Of a DNA stretch of 64,000 bases, positions 54,950 to 64,000 are shown one piece after another. Within the stretch, counting starts at the first letter, position 1; every line of letters starts with the position of its first letter. Source of the DNA: Bettongia penicillata ogilbyi (Eukaryota; Chordata; Mammalia; Diprotodontia; Potoroidae); contig JAJHZJ010000696.1 of assembly GCA_023548195.1 (NCBI GenBank), positions 660,001-724,000 on the forward strand, given 5' to 3'. A program made the translations under genes and the position numbers. The notes under the pieces were generated by a model, which had not been told where the DNA came from, did not search any database, and saw nothing but the letters and a program-made list of their open reading frames with translations.

Positions 54950-55777
54950 CGGCCCCGTAGGCATGCATGTCAGCCAGCTCCCTCACTCGGGATCCAGCGC
55001 CCCCCGCGCCCCGCGCCCGATCCGACAACAGGGACCGCAAAGGGAGGTCCCGGGGACACTTCTCCAGCACCCCACACACACACACACGCACACACACACA
55101 CAGTGCGGGGGAAAGGGGTCCGCGCCCTGGAATTCATGCCCAGAGCCCGGGCAGACCTGGAGGCTCCCCCACACGCACGGCTCCGGCACCTCGCGGGGAG
55201 AGCGGAGGCTGGAAGTCCGTCCCGGCCGCTCCCACGCGGGAGGCTGGCGGGGAAGCGGGCGCGGAAAGCCAGCGCTGCCCTCCTCCGCCAAGGCCAACCC
55301 TTCTCACCCGTGTGATCCCCCTCCCCAGCAGCGCCCCGGGAAGCAGAGTGAGGAAACCGCTCCTACCTAATGCCAAGACTGGAAGTGCCTTTCCAGACAC
55401 GCACCTTTGCAGTCTGGCCACTCCGGGAGCCGGGCTGGAACTGCGGCGCGCGCCCTGCCTGCCCGCCGGGCCGCCTGCGACCGCCCGCCTCGGAGAAGCC
55501 AGCCCCGCACGCCCCGAAGCCGCATTTCAGCGCTCAGCCTCCACCTCCACCTCCGAGCCGAGGCCCGCCTCCAATGATATCATGTGTCCATCACGGGAAC
55601 TGCTCGAAAACCTGGAACAGGATTTCCTCTGACAGGCATTTCCTCCGTGGTGTTTACAGAAGTGGACGGGGTGCAGGCATGCACTTGCACGTTCGGTCTC
55701 CCGAGGCAAGCAGGCAGGCTGCCCTACTTGGAGCTCTTTCCCTGAGCGCCAGCCCAAGGGGGTCCGCAGAGTCTTTC

Positions 55778-55890
55778 GGGAGGGGGGAGGAAGAAAGAGA
55801 GACGGAAGGAGGGAGGGAGGAGAGAGACAGAGAGGGGGAAGGCAGGAGGAAGAGACAGAGACAAAGATAGAAAGACGAGACAGAGACAGG
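55778..55890. repeat. Polypurine (GA-rich) tract upstream of SPRY1
   Basis: Over 100 bases almost entirely of A and G with few interruptions ('gggaggaggaagaaagagag'-like). Mirror-like purine blocks of this kind can form triplex DNA and are common near promoters. Confidence 0.8.
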
Positions 55891-55949
55891 CTTCCCTAAG
55901 CCAAGAAATTGCTTGGAAAGCATCAGAGCAAGTGAAAAGTTGCACATCC

Positions 55950-55960
55950 GAGTTATATAC
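55950..55960 (-). promoter_or_regulatory. Possible TATA-like element
   Basis: The minus strand reads GTATATAACT. Its location upstream of the GC-rich region would fit a start near 55925, but nothing else supports it. Confidence 0.2.
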
Positions 55961-56082
55961 TAACTAGGCAGAGAAGTTTGTAGTTAATGTTCACACGCAC
56001 ACACACACAACACAAACACTTCCGATTACCTTCATACATTCTTTGTAAAGTCTTCTATGCACGTTGTCATTAGCATGGCTTC

Positions 56083-56190
56083 ACCTCATTAGAATGTACA
56101 CTTCTTGAGGCCAGGGACTTTTTCCACTTTCTTTTCCTCTGAGAAGTTTAGCATAGTGCTAAGCAAACAGTAAGCATTTAATGAATGCGT
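56083..56190 (+). repeat. L2 3' end
   Basis: 'cacttcttgaggccagggac' and 'tagcatagtgctaagcaaac' followed by 'agtaagcatttaatgaatgc' form an L2 terminus. Confidence 0.7.
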
Positions 56191-56413
56191 GTAGACTGAT
56201 GAAATGATTAAGTGATGTGCTCAAGAAATGGGATTTAAAACTAGGTCCCTTTATTTCGGGGCAAAGTTCATTTTTAACAGAATTCAGCAGATGCCCAACT
56301 TCAGCGTTCTCTCCTAGGCACCACAAAGCTACCAGAGAGGTGTCGCACTGCATGTTTGGAGACTGGATAACACCCGAAATGTGACCTCAGTGTTTTAGAA
56401 AAACCAGAATTCT

Positions 56414-56416
<3 letters not shown>

Positions 56417-56462
<46 letters not shown>
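56417..56462. repeat. (AC)n microsatellite
   Basis: A pure ac run of about 23 units. Confidence 0.95.
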
Positions 56463-56465
<3 letters not shown>

Positions 56466-57785
56466 TTGATGTTTCAAAGGGCAGGTGCATCATAGAATTT
56501 CCTGAACTGAAAACAAATATATTGAGAAGCAAGCTCAAAGAAAAGTAATGGAAAACGTTGTGTCTGTCCTTTACTACGGATTTTGCAAGTTTTGGAAGAC
56601 TAAATTTGTACTGTTTGTAGGAAATCTAACCCCAAAGCCCTGGATAGCCCATGGCATCTCATGGTCCTTAGTAATCTGTTACGAGTCACTGAAGGACCAA
56701 ACAATTTTTTCTGCATGTATAAGTGAGATTGTTTTTTAATTTTCTGGTAACTTTAGACTTTAAAACCTTCAATACCCCCAATCAAACAGATTCTAGCCCC
56801 CTGAAAAGCACATATTGCCCTTGGGAAGATTAAGGTCTTAGTGTCACTGCTTCATCATTTTTTTTAAAAAAAGTAACATCTTAAAACTAAAAAAAGTATA
56901 TTTAATAAAAGCAGACTTCCTCCCCCCTTTAAGAAGTGAAGAAAGCTTAGAATCAGGCCAAAAAAAGACAATAAAAACACAAACAGTTATTAATTTATTA
57001 TTAAAAGTCTTTCTATCTAAAGTCTGATTTGGAAATTTTTAGCTCAAAGAAATATTTTGTAGTTTTTTTCATCAACCTTTTTTATAAATTGTCTTATTTA
57101 CCATCAACAAGTGATATTGATGATGGTGGTATTTATTCTTCTGGATTTCTAACAGTTTCTACTCTGGGAACCATAGTTGGGACAGTTTTCAAATTACCCA
57201 GAGTAGGATAAAAATGTTCTCACTCCAAAAGAGAACAGAGTGAACATAATTCTGGGATGTGCCCAGGATCTTTGCAATGTACAGTTCTGCTGCAGGATTC
57301 ATATTTTGGTTAATCCCAACATGACGCCTTTAGGGAAGTTTTCTGATTTTGAATCAGTCTAATGTTTGGTGCCAGCATTTTCCTTTTGTTTACCAAAGAG
57401 ATATTAATTTTTAGGCACTTTTGATTGAGCTGAAATTTATTACCAGGAGGACAAGAAATATTTCAGCCCATCTCAGGATCTCATTTTGTTCTCCAGTAAT
57501 GCCTACTCAGTGGATATCACAGTCATGGAAAGATGTGATCACTTCACCGATACTGCAAAGCCAGGAGAGGGAGCACTAAACATTTCTTTAAAAAAAAAAA
57601 AATTAGTTTCTCTGAATAAATTACAGATAAGTTTGGAAAATAAATGGAATGAATGATTTTTTCAAGAGAACACATATATTTAAAAATTTACTTTTGCAGT
57701 AATGAATAGTGTTGATAGTGACTAGACCCATGATTTCACTGGATTATGAAAACTCCAATCAGAAAAATCCCTCTACAGATACTGG
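56463..57785. other. AT-rich upstream flank, no recognised feature
   Basis: About 1.3 kb with no gene or clear repeat, apart from A-runs (57591-57602). It could contain SPRY1 upstream regulatory DNA. Confidence 0.4.
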
Positions 57786-57789
57786 TGTT

Positions 57790-57925
57790 AAGAGAGTTAC
57801 CTAGAGCACAGAGAAGTTAAGGGACTCATCTAGGATCACTCAGCTATTATCTGGCAAAGAAATATCTGAACCCAGATATTTTTGGCATTGAGGTCAATAT
57901 CCAATACACCAAGCTGCCTCTTAAA
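57790..57925 (-). mobile_element. CORE-SINE fragment
   Basis: 'gaagttaagggactcatcta' and 'tctgaacccagatatttttg' form the diverged reversed family. From 57926 to 58414 no feature is recognised. Confidence 0.45.
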
Positions 57926-58414
57926 ATAAATGAGACTTGTCATTCATTATCATTCATGAGTCATTCATTGTCACAGAAAATTGACTGTTATAGTGGGGAG
58001 AGTTTACTCATATAGTTTTCCATTCTTTGGTGTCAGATGTAAACATACATCTCTACAAAGTAATTTTTTGTTTGTTTTGTTGATGATGCTTTTTGATTTT
58101 CTTTTTTTAGCACCACAATCATTTCCTAATATACCACACTTCCCCTAGCTTCCATTCCCATAAAATTTCCTCCTGGAACAAATATATGTAACCTGTGGTC
58201 CAGCACCATGAACTCTGGTTTTATACAGGTTGATAGTGGCAGTCTATGGTTAGTCTTTCTTCAGAAAACTAATGAAAGATGGGTTGCTAGACAGGCAAAA
58301 CTGCCATTCTGGGGAATCCCACAGGCATCCAGCTTTGCAGCAGTATTATAGTCCTTTCAGAATATAAATCCTTTAAGATGATAAATAGGTACCATTCAAT
58401 GAATAATCCTACCC

Positions 58415-58585
58415 TGGAAGAATGCTTAGAAGTCAATGAGTCCAATCCCTTCATTTTACAGATGAAGAAAGTGAAGTTCGTAGAGATGAAAGGATTCACC
58501 CACAAGTCAAATAGGTAGTGAGTAAAATTCAAACTCAAGTCCTGCAAACCTCAAGTATAGTGCTTTTTCCATTGCACCATGTTGG
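58415..58585 (-). mobile_element. MIR3/CORE-SINE fragment
   Basis: 'cattttacagatgaagaaag' and 'aattcaaactcaagtcctgc' form the reversed family. From 58586 to 58939 nothing is recognised. Confidence 0.5.
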
Positions 58586-58939
58586 TGCCAGCCATTGGAA
58601 AGAGATATATAGGCATCTGGCCTCACAGAACTGCTTTGACTGATTGAACTCCTGTGGAAAGGAAACACACTTAATAGAGTGGCAACCCCAACTATTCAAA
58701 TGACTCCTATTAATAATGGAGTCTGGATCCCTTCTTTCCTCATATTACAACCGTGGTTCCTTGCTGCTTTTCCCCTCAACTTTGGACATCCACAAAGAGG
58801 CTAGCTCTGTTCAGGAGTTCCTTTATCTCAATAAAAGGTTGAATTCCAAGATTCTCAAATTTGAGACTGCTAGAAAGGCAGGCAATTCCCAAGGCATTTG
58901 CTTCCCAAGGTCATTGCTAAAGAAACATTTAAGGGATTT

Positions 58940-59295
58940 GGGCAGCTAGGCAGTGCACTGGATAGAGGGCTAGAGTCAGGAAGCCTCAAATGGCTATGTG
59001 ACCTTGGGCAAGACATTTGAACCTCTGTTTGCCTCAGTTTTCTCACTTGTAAAATGGGGATGATAACAGCACCTACCTCCCTGTGTTGTTGTGAAGATTG
59101 AGATCATAACTGTAGAGTTTTCAGTACAGTGTCTGTCACTTGGTAAGTTAGCTATTACTATATATTAGCTATTAGTATTATTATCTCACAGTGTGGTTGT
59201 GAAGAAGAAATGAGCTAATAACTGTCCAGCACTTAGCACAGTGCCTGGCACAAAGTAAGCTCTACGTACATGTTAGTTATTATTATCAGTATTAC
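58940..59295 (+). mobile_element. CORE-SINE with extra 3' module
   Basis: Head 'gggcagctaggcagtgcact', core 'gcctcagttttctcacttgt', and a first end 'agctattactatatattagc'. A second 3' part follows ('acttagcacagtgcctggca' ... 'tagttattattatc'). Confidence 0.75.
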
Positions 59296-59389
59296 TATTA
59301 GTAGTCACCCTTCTTTAACTAGAAGTCTAGATTACAGGCCCAGGAACATTCAGGAAGTTACTTTGGCATTAGAGAACTTAAGGTAACAT

Positions 59390-59510
59390 GCTGGCTCTAC
59401 CACTTTTTATTGTCATGAGTTACTTAGCTTTTCTTTGCCTCAGTTTTCTTATCTGTAAAATGAAATGATTGAACTTGATGGTTTTTCAGTTCTAAATCTA
59501 CGATCCTACT
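59390..59510 (+). mobile_element. CORE-SINE fragment
   Basis: 'tgcctcagttttcttatctg' and 'tttttcagttctaaatctac' form the core and end. From 59511 to 59799 nothing is recognised. A 106-codon plus frame (59465-59785) starts inside this SINE. Confidence 0.6.
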
Positions 59511-59799
59511 CAGGTAATGGAACTGTTGAATTTAGGATTGCAAGAAAAACAAAACCAAGAAAAAACTCTCTCCCACTCAGACCATATGGCTTCCTTGTCC
59601 AGGGCTGCCATGGAGTTGAAAGCATGGGATTGCTATCCCAAGGAAGGAATGGCTCCTGGAGGTTAGGGGTGATAAGCTTAACGGGTGAGCCCAAGAGGCT
59701 CATCCTCATTCTGCTAAAAGGCAAAAGGGCTGAAGTAGGAATACCTCTGAAGATCCATGTAGAAGAGGGCAGCTGGAATTCATAGTAGGGTTCTCTTTT

Positions 59800-60150
59800 C
59801 TACTTCAATCTAGGGCATCACCATTTTTCCAGTTGCTCAAGTTCAGAACTTTGATGACTCCTTACTCTCACACTATGTGTCCAATCAATTGCCAAATTTT
59901 GTTCCATCTATCTCAATATCTTTTCCATCTGCCTCCTCGCCACTCACATTGTCAACACCCTAGTTTAGGCCCTTATTGCCTCTGTCCTGGATTATTGTAA
60001 TAATCCTATCTCAGTTCTCTCCTCACTCCAGACCATCCTCCACGTAGCTGTCAAGGTAATTTTCCTAAAAGTCAGCTCTAATCACATCACTACCCTCTCA
60101 GTAAAGCCCAGCGACTCCCTATTTCCACTTGGATCAAAGAATCTTCTATC
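59800..60150 (+). repeat. L2 LINE fragment, ORF2 3' portion
   Basis: 'cctggattattgtaataatc', 'agaccatcctccacgtagct', 'tctaatcacatcactaccct' and 'cagcgactccctatttccac' is the familiar order near the end of L2. Confidence 0.65.
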
Positions 60151-60294
60151 TATATCTCAATCTCTATTTTTACAATTTTATAGTTATTAGCTACATATCA
60201 GGGACAAGTTTTTCATGCAGTGTAGTAAATGTAAAATAGTTTAATATAATTGAACATAAATTAAGGGTATGGAATAAAAATTATTTGGAATGAG

Positions 60295-60385
60295 CACAAG
60301 ATCTGGAGTGAGAAGATTGGGTTCCAAATCATAGCACTATCACTTAGTAACGGTGTGACCTTGGGACAGTCACTTCACTTAGGAT
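60295..60385 (+). mobile_element. CORE-SINE head fragment
   Basis: 'gggttccaaatcatagcact' and 'cggtgtgaccttgggacagt' resemble the head and core junction. Confidence 0.45.
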
Positions 60386-60439
60386 TTCACCCTTGAGAGA
60401 AATTTAGGAAAATTAGGCATTTTAGTGAATTCAAATTTA

Positions 60440-60740
60440 GTTCAATGTTTTTTAAGAGCCTATGATGATGTTCATGGAACTGGGCTATGTACAAGATAAA
60501 TAGAGACCAAAAGAGAAGAGAGAAGAAGAGGAGAGGAGAGGAGAGGAGAGGAGAGGAGAGGAGAGGAGAGGAGAGGAGAGGAGAAATTCCTATCCTCTAG
60601 GAACTTACTTCATAGGGAGAGACACAACATTTACAAAGATAATTAATTATCATGTAAGTTGAGGAAGGGAAAAGTGCTAAAAATGGTGGAATCTTGAGAA
60701 GCTTCACAGAGGAGGTGACCTGAGTTGAGCCTTAAAGAAA
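60440..60740 (+). repeat. Old dispersed repeat with (AGGAG)n expansion
   Basis: 'cctctaggaacttacttcat' and 'gaggtgacctgagttgagcc' belong to the same unnamed family as 14285-14850. A pentamer array ggaga/gagag occupies 60520-60584. Confidence 0.5.
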
Positions 60741-60744
60741 GCTA

Positions 60745-60985
60745 GGGATTCTGGTGGCACAGTGGTCAGAGCAGGTCAGAAAGACCTGAGTTCAAATCCA
60801 ACCTCAGATACTTATCAACTATGAGATTCTGGGTAAATCACTTAACCTCTGTCTGCCCCAATTTCGTCATCTGTAAAGTAAAGATAATAATAGTACTTAC
60901 TACTCAGGGTTGTTGAGAAAGTCAGATGAGATAATGGTTGTGAACTTCTTAGCACATCGTTATAGAAATGTTAGCTATTATTCTA
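60745..60985 (+). mobile_element. CORE-SINE, nearly complete
   Basis: 'attctggtggcacagtggtc', 'gacctgagttcaaatccaac', 'tcgtcatctgtaaagtaaag' and 'ctactcagggttgttgagaa', ending 'atgttagctattattctat'. Confidence 0.8.
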
Positions 60986-60989
60986 TCAT

Positions 60990-62360
60990 ATTTACATATC
61001 ATGACTTGTTCAACTATTCCCCGATTTATAATCCCCTCCCCCCCATTCTTATTTATTCTTTGGCATTTCAAAAAGAGCCATGAATATTTTTGCAAAATTC
61101 TTAGAGTTTGTTTTGCTTAAGACCAATTCCTCCCTTAATCAACCTTTCTAATTCCCTTCTCTTTAGTCCCTTTCCCTCCTATTTCCCTGTTGAATGAAAT
61201 GTATTTCCGAGGTCAACCATTTATGTTTATCTCCAGCTCAGATGAGTGTGGTTCATATGTCAGCTTCTCCAACTACCCCTTCCTCCAAGGTTGTATAGAT
61301 GTTGACTAGTGCACTTGAATTTATGAGATGTGCACTCTCCCTTCTTCTCAGGGTATTCTTCTTCCTTTCTCTTTCCATTCTTTTCTTAAGATCATTAAGT
61401 CACAACAAAACCAGTCCCAGGTCTTGTTTAATGACACTTCTGCGACTCCTGATGATGACAGGGTTCCATGGAGTAGTATGTATCACTTTTCCATATCAGA
61501 ATGTATGCAGTTTATTTTTGTATATTCTTGTGTTGTTTATCATTGTACATGCCTGTTTATCTTTTGATATTTCTCTTAATTATTGTATTTGAACTTCAAA
61601 GTTTCTATAGAGTTCTGGTCTTTCCATCAGAAATGCTTGGAAGTTTTCTGTTTCATTAGAAATACATTTTTTTCCACTGTAGGACTATATTCAGTTTTAC
61701 TGGGTAAGTTATTTTTACGATCCATATCTTTTGTCTTTTGGAATATCATATTCCATGCTCTCCACTCCTTTATAGTAGTAGCTGCTAAATCATGTGTGAC
61801 CCTGACTGGCTCCTCAGTGCTTGAACTCATTCCTTTCAGCTGCTTGAAGTATTTGTTTGTTTTTTTTTTTTTTTGATGTGGAAGCACTGAAATTTGGTTA
61901 TAATGTTCCTGGAAGTTTTTATTTTAGGATTTCTTTCAGGAGGTGATCAGTGGATTATTTTGATTTAAACCTTTGCTCCTAAGTTCTAAAAGATATGGGC
62001 AGTTGAGGCTCTTTTTGATCATGGTTTTCATGTAGCTCAAAAACCTTATTTTTTTTCTTTTGATCTGTTTTCCAGGTCAGTTATTTTAGAGTTGAGATAC
62101 TATACATTTTCTTTTCTTTTTATTTAGTTTTTTAATTGCTTAAATATTATTGTTTATTATAGCTTCCATTTGGTTCATTCTCATTTTCAGAAAATGCATT
62201 GTTCAGGCAAAATTTTGTATCTCTTGTTTTAAGCTGTTTATTCCCTTTCCAATTTTCTCTTCCATAACTCTTATTCTTTTATTTACAATTTTTTTTCCTT
62301 AAGACCTCTTGTTTCATGTACAAAAAAGTTTTCAATTTTTTAAACTCTTACTTCATCTCT
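60990..62360 (-). mobile_element. Old L1/HAL1 copy with decayed ORF1
   Basis: Minus-strand translation around 61627-61830 gives RVTHDLAATTIKEWRAWNMIFQ, matching the ORF1 C-terminal domain seen in HAL1 (RITQDLAASTLRDQRAWN). The 5' side to 62360 is coiled-coil-like debris. The 3' side to about 60990 resembles a HAL1-type 3' region. Frames are broken. Confidence 0.65.
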
Positions 62361-62489
62361 TCCAGAAATTCTAGTTGAATTTTTGCCCATACTGTCCTCA
62401 AGAAACCTACCCTCTAATAAAAGAAAACAACATATAAAAGAGAGTAGGGGAGAAGATGGGGGAAAGTCTATGGAAGCAGGAACAGAACC

Positions 62490-62690
62490 CAGACTGCTTC
62501 TAAGATCCCTTCCAGCTCTGAGTTTCAGCCTTCACAGACCACTGCAGTAGATAGCTATGCCACCCTGAGTAAGCCACTTAACCCTTCAGTTTCCTCATCT
62601 GTCAAATGAGCTGGAGAAGAAAATGGCAAACCATTCAAGAATCTTAGCCAAGAAAATCTCAAACCAAAATGACTAAAGAACAAAAGGCAC
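62490..62690 (+). mobile_element. SINE with RTE-type 3' end
   Basis: 'agtttcctcatctgtcaaat' and 'aaatggcaaaccattcaaga' followed by 'ccaagaaaatctcaaaccaa' form core and RTE-like tail. From 62691 to 63184 no feature is recognised. Confidence 0.7.
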
Positions 62691-63184
62691 TTATGTAATA
62701 TTATATATTACACTTATTCAGGTCAACCTATTTCCTCTAGTTACTGTCCTCTTCCCTCACTAATCTGTGAAAATTATAGAGGGACAGATTTAAGATTGGT
62801 TAGAGAAAACCTTATAGTAAGTTAACCTAGTAAAATGGGGAATCTCCTGAGACGGTAGGTTTTTCTGACTCCCCAGAAGTTGTCAGAGGCTGAATGAGTT
62901 CTCTACAGATGTGATAAACAGTATTCTTGCTCAGTTATAGATTGGATCCTATGTCCCCTGAGATTCTGAGAATTTAAAACACGTATTAATTATCTACTAC
63001 ATGCAGAGAACTATGCTAAGCCTTAGGAAATATGTAGAATTTTTTAAAGACTCAAAGAGAGTTTAAAAACTAGTAAGAGCACACCAACTAAAGGGAATTT
63101 ATCATTTCAGATAAGTGTAATATACACCTCTATCTTCAAAAGTGCCTTAGAACGTTCTCAGATCAAGCGCTCTGGGAAGGCTAA

Positions 63185-63280
63185 AGTTCACAGCTAGGAG
63201 GCACCCTAGCAGTCACCTAACCCAATTCTCTTACTTTACAAACAAGAAGTCTGGGACTTCTCTTTAATTAAAGGACCTAG
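63185..63280 (-). mobile_element. MIR3-like fragment
   Basis: 'agctaggaggcaccctagca' and 'ctcttactttacaaacaaga' resemble the reversed MIR3/THER type. Confidence 0.35.
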
Positions 63281-63469
63281 GTTCACTTGTTTCCTCTGCA
63301 CAGCTTGGTCATCTTTCATGTGATAGATCTAATTTTAATGACCATATGTGGATCATGTGTTGTTGTTCCTTGAAAAAAAGCAGTTCCTTCTGCTTGCATA
63401 GACTGGTGCAAGAACAAAGTTTTCTTGTACGTTCAGATTCCTATCCCTTAGGTGGGACACTCACTTATT

Positions 63470-63640
63470 GATTCATTGACCTATCAACCATTTAAGGACT
63501 AACTCTCCACTCCATGTGCTAGGCACTGGAGGGAATGGGATGGGGATTGAAAGGATAAGTAAATAAGACATGTACCTTTCCTCAGAACACTTGTAGTCTA
63601 GTAGAGAAGATAAAACATTACAATATTCTTCTCAATGTTG
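63470..63640 (+). repeat. Old dispersed repeat, 5' part
   Basis: 'gtgctaggcactggagggaa' and 'gacatgtacctttcctcaga' resemble the start of the 14285-14850 family. Confidence 0.4.
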
Positions 63641-63659
63641 AAATCTCCTAAATACAGTT

Positions 63660-63810
63660 TGCACCTCTCAGATTTATAGGATTTTGAGAGCTGAAAGGAA
63701 CCCTGAGTTCTTGGGCTAGTCACCTCATTTTATAAGTGAAGAAACTGAAGGCCAGAGAGGGGAGAGTAACATGTCTAAGTAAAGAGCAAAATAGAATTTG
63801 AACCCAGATA
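63660..63810 (-). mobile_element. MIR3/CORE-SINE fragment
   Basis: 'gagctgaaaggaaccctgag' and 'aagtgaagaaactgaaggcc' form the reversed MIR3/THER-type order. The window then ends in unassigned AT-rich DNA. Confidence 0.5.
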
Positions 63811-64000
63811 TCGACTCCATATCGATATGGAGTGTTCTTTCCATGATGAAATAGTAGCTTTGATTATAGGACTCTCTTAGGTTATATACAAGCCAGATAT
63901 GACAAGAGAGTAAAGGAAGTGAGAAATGGATTATATTTGGGCTAATGGGAAACATAGATGAACCACAGTCCCTTCTAATTAAGTGGTTCAGGGAAGTTAG

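Larger units (their letters stand above)
53300..55640 (-). promoter_or_regulatory. SPRY1: SPRY1 CpG-rich promoter and 5' UTR region
   Basis: G+C and CpG density climb from about 53300 and peak at about 54800-55600. Elements: donor at 53509; G-run tract 54830-54857; PBX-MEIS site 54940-54949; a CA run 55073-55103; a CCAAT ('ccaatgatatca') at 55572. Long open frames on both strands here have no protein features. Transcription start sites cannot be placed from sequence alone. Confidence 0.75.

Noticed and set aside
54807..55632. Two overlapping frames of 187 and 221 codons in the SPRY1 promoter region
   Set aside because: They are in different frames of the same CpG-rich DNA, antisense to SPRY1, and run through a CA microsatellite. 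No domain or conserved motif is visible.

Overview
This window looks like metatherian (marsupial) nuclear DNA. It is AT-rich and intron/intergenic-like, and it is packed with tRNA-headed CORE-SINEs, L2 and CR1 fossils, and L1 and half-L1 (HAL1) elements opening with 'gggtggagccaagatgg'. Many SINEs end in an RTE-like tail ('gaagagtcagacatgac'). This mixture is typical of opossum and Australian marsupial genomes. The exact species cannot be told from the sequence. All repeat names come from pattern recognition, not from a database search.

Only one protein-coding gene is recognisable: SPRY1 (Sprouty RTK signalling antagonist 1), on the minus strand. Its whole 319-residue reading frame lies in one exon at 49183-50142. 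A splice acceptor sits at about 50198, and the 3' UTR runs down to roughly 48000. The upstream intron reaches a GC-rich, CpG-dense promoter / 5' UTR region at about 53300-55640. That region holds a good splice donor (53509), an exact PBX-MEIS composite site, a G-quadruplex-type tract and a long polypurine block. SPRY1 restrains FGF and other receptor tyrosine kinase signalling to Ras-ERK. The 3' UTR contains a miR-21 seed match and an (AC)n microsatellite.

Region by region: 1-4830 is SINE/L2 fossils plus an L1 3' end carrying a nested SINE. 4980-5600 is a strong CpG island with no recognised gene. 6000-7660 is old repeats. 7673-10577 is a HAL1 element flanked by a perfect 15-bp duplication. 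10690-20850 is old L1, SINE and L2 copies plus a (CA)n block. 20852-23429 is a second HAL1. 23500-29860 is SINEs, an L2-clade reverse-transcriptase fossil, a rearranged L1 and a repeat-poor block (25125-25830). 29874-36607 is a full-length but inactivated L1 on the minus strand, with an 11-bp target duplication. 36720-48000 is CR1/L2/SINE fossils and microsatellites. 48000-56000 is SPRY1. 56000-64000 is AT-rich flank with SINEs, L2 and an old minus-strand HAL1/L1.

No tRNA, rRNA or CRISPR features were found, and I saw no convincing second gene. The window is best read as SPRY1 at the edge of a gene-poor, repeat-rich domain that may hold its regulatory elements.
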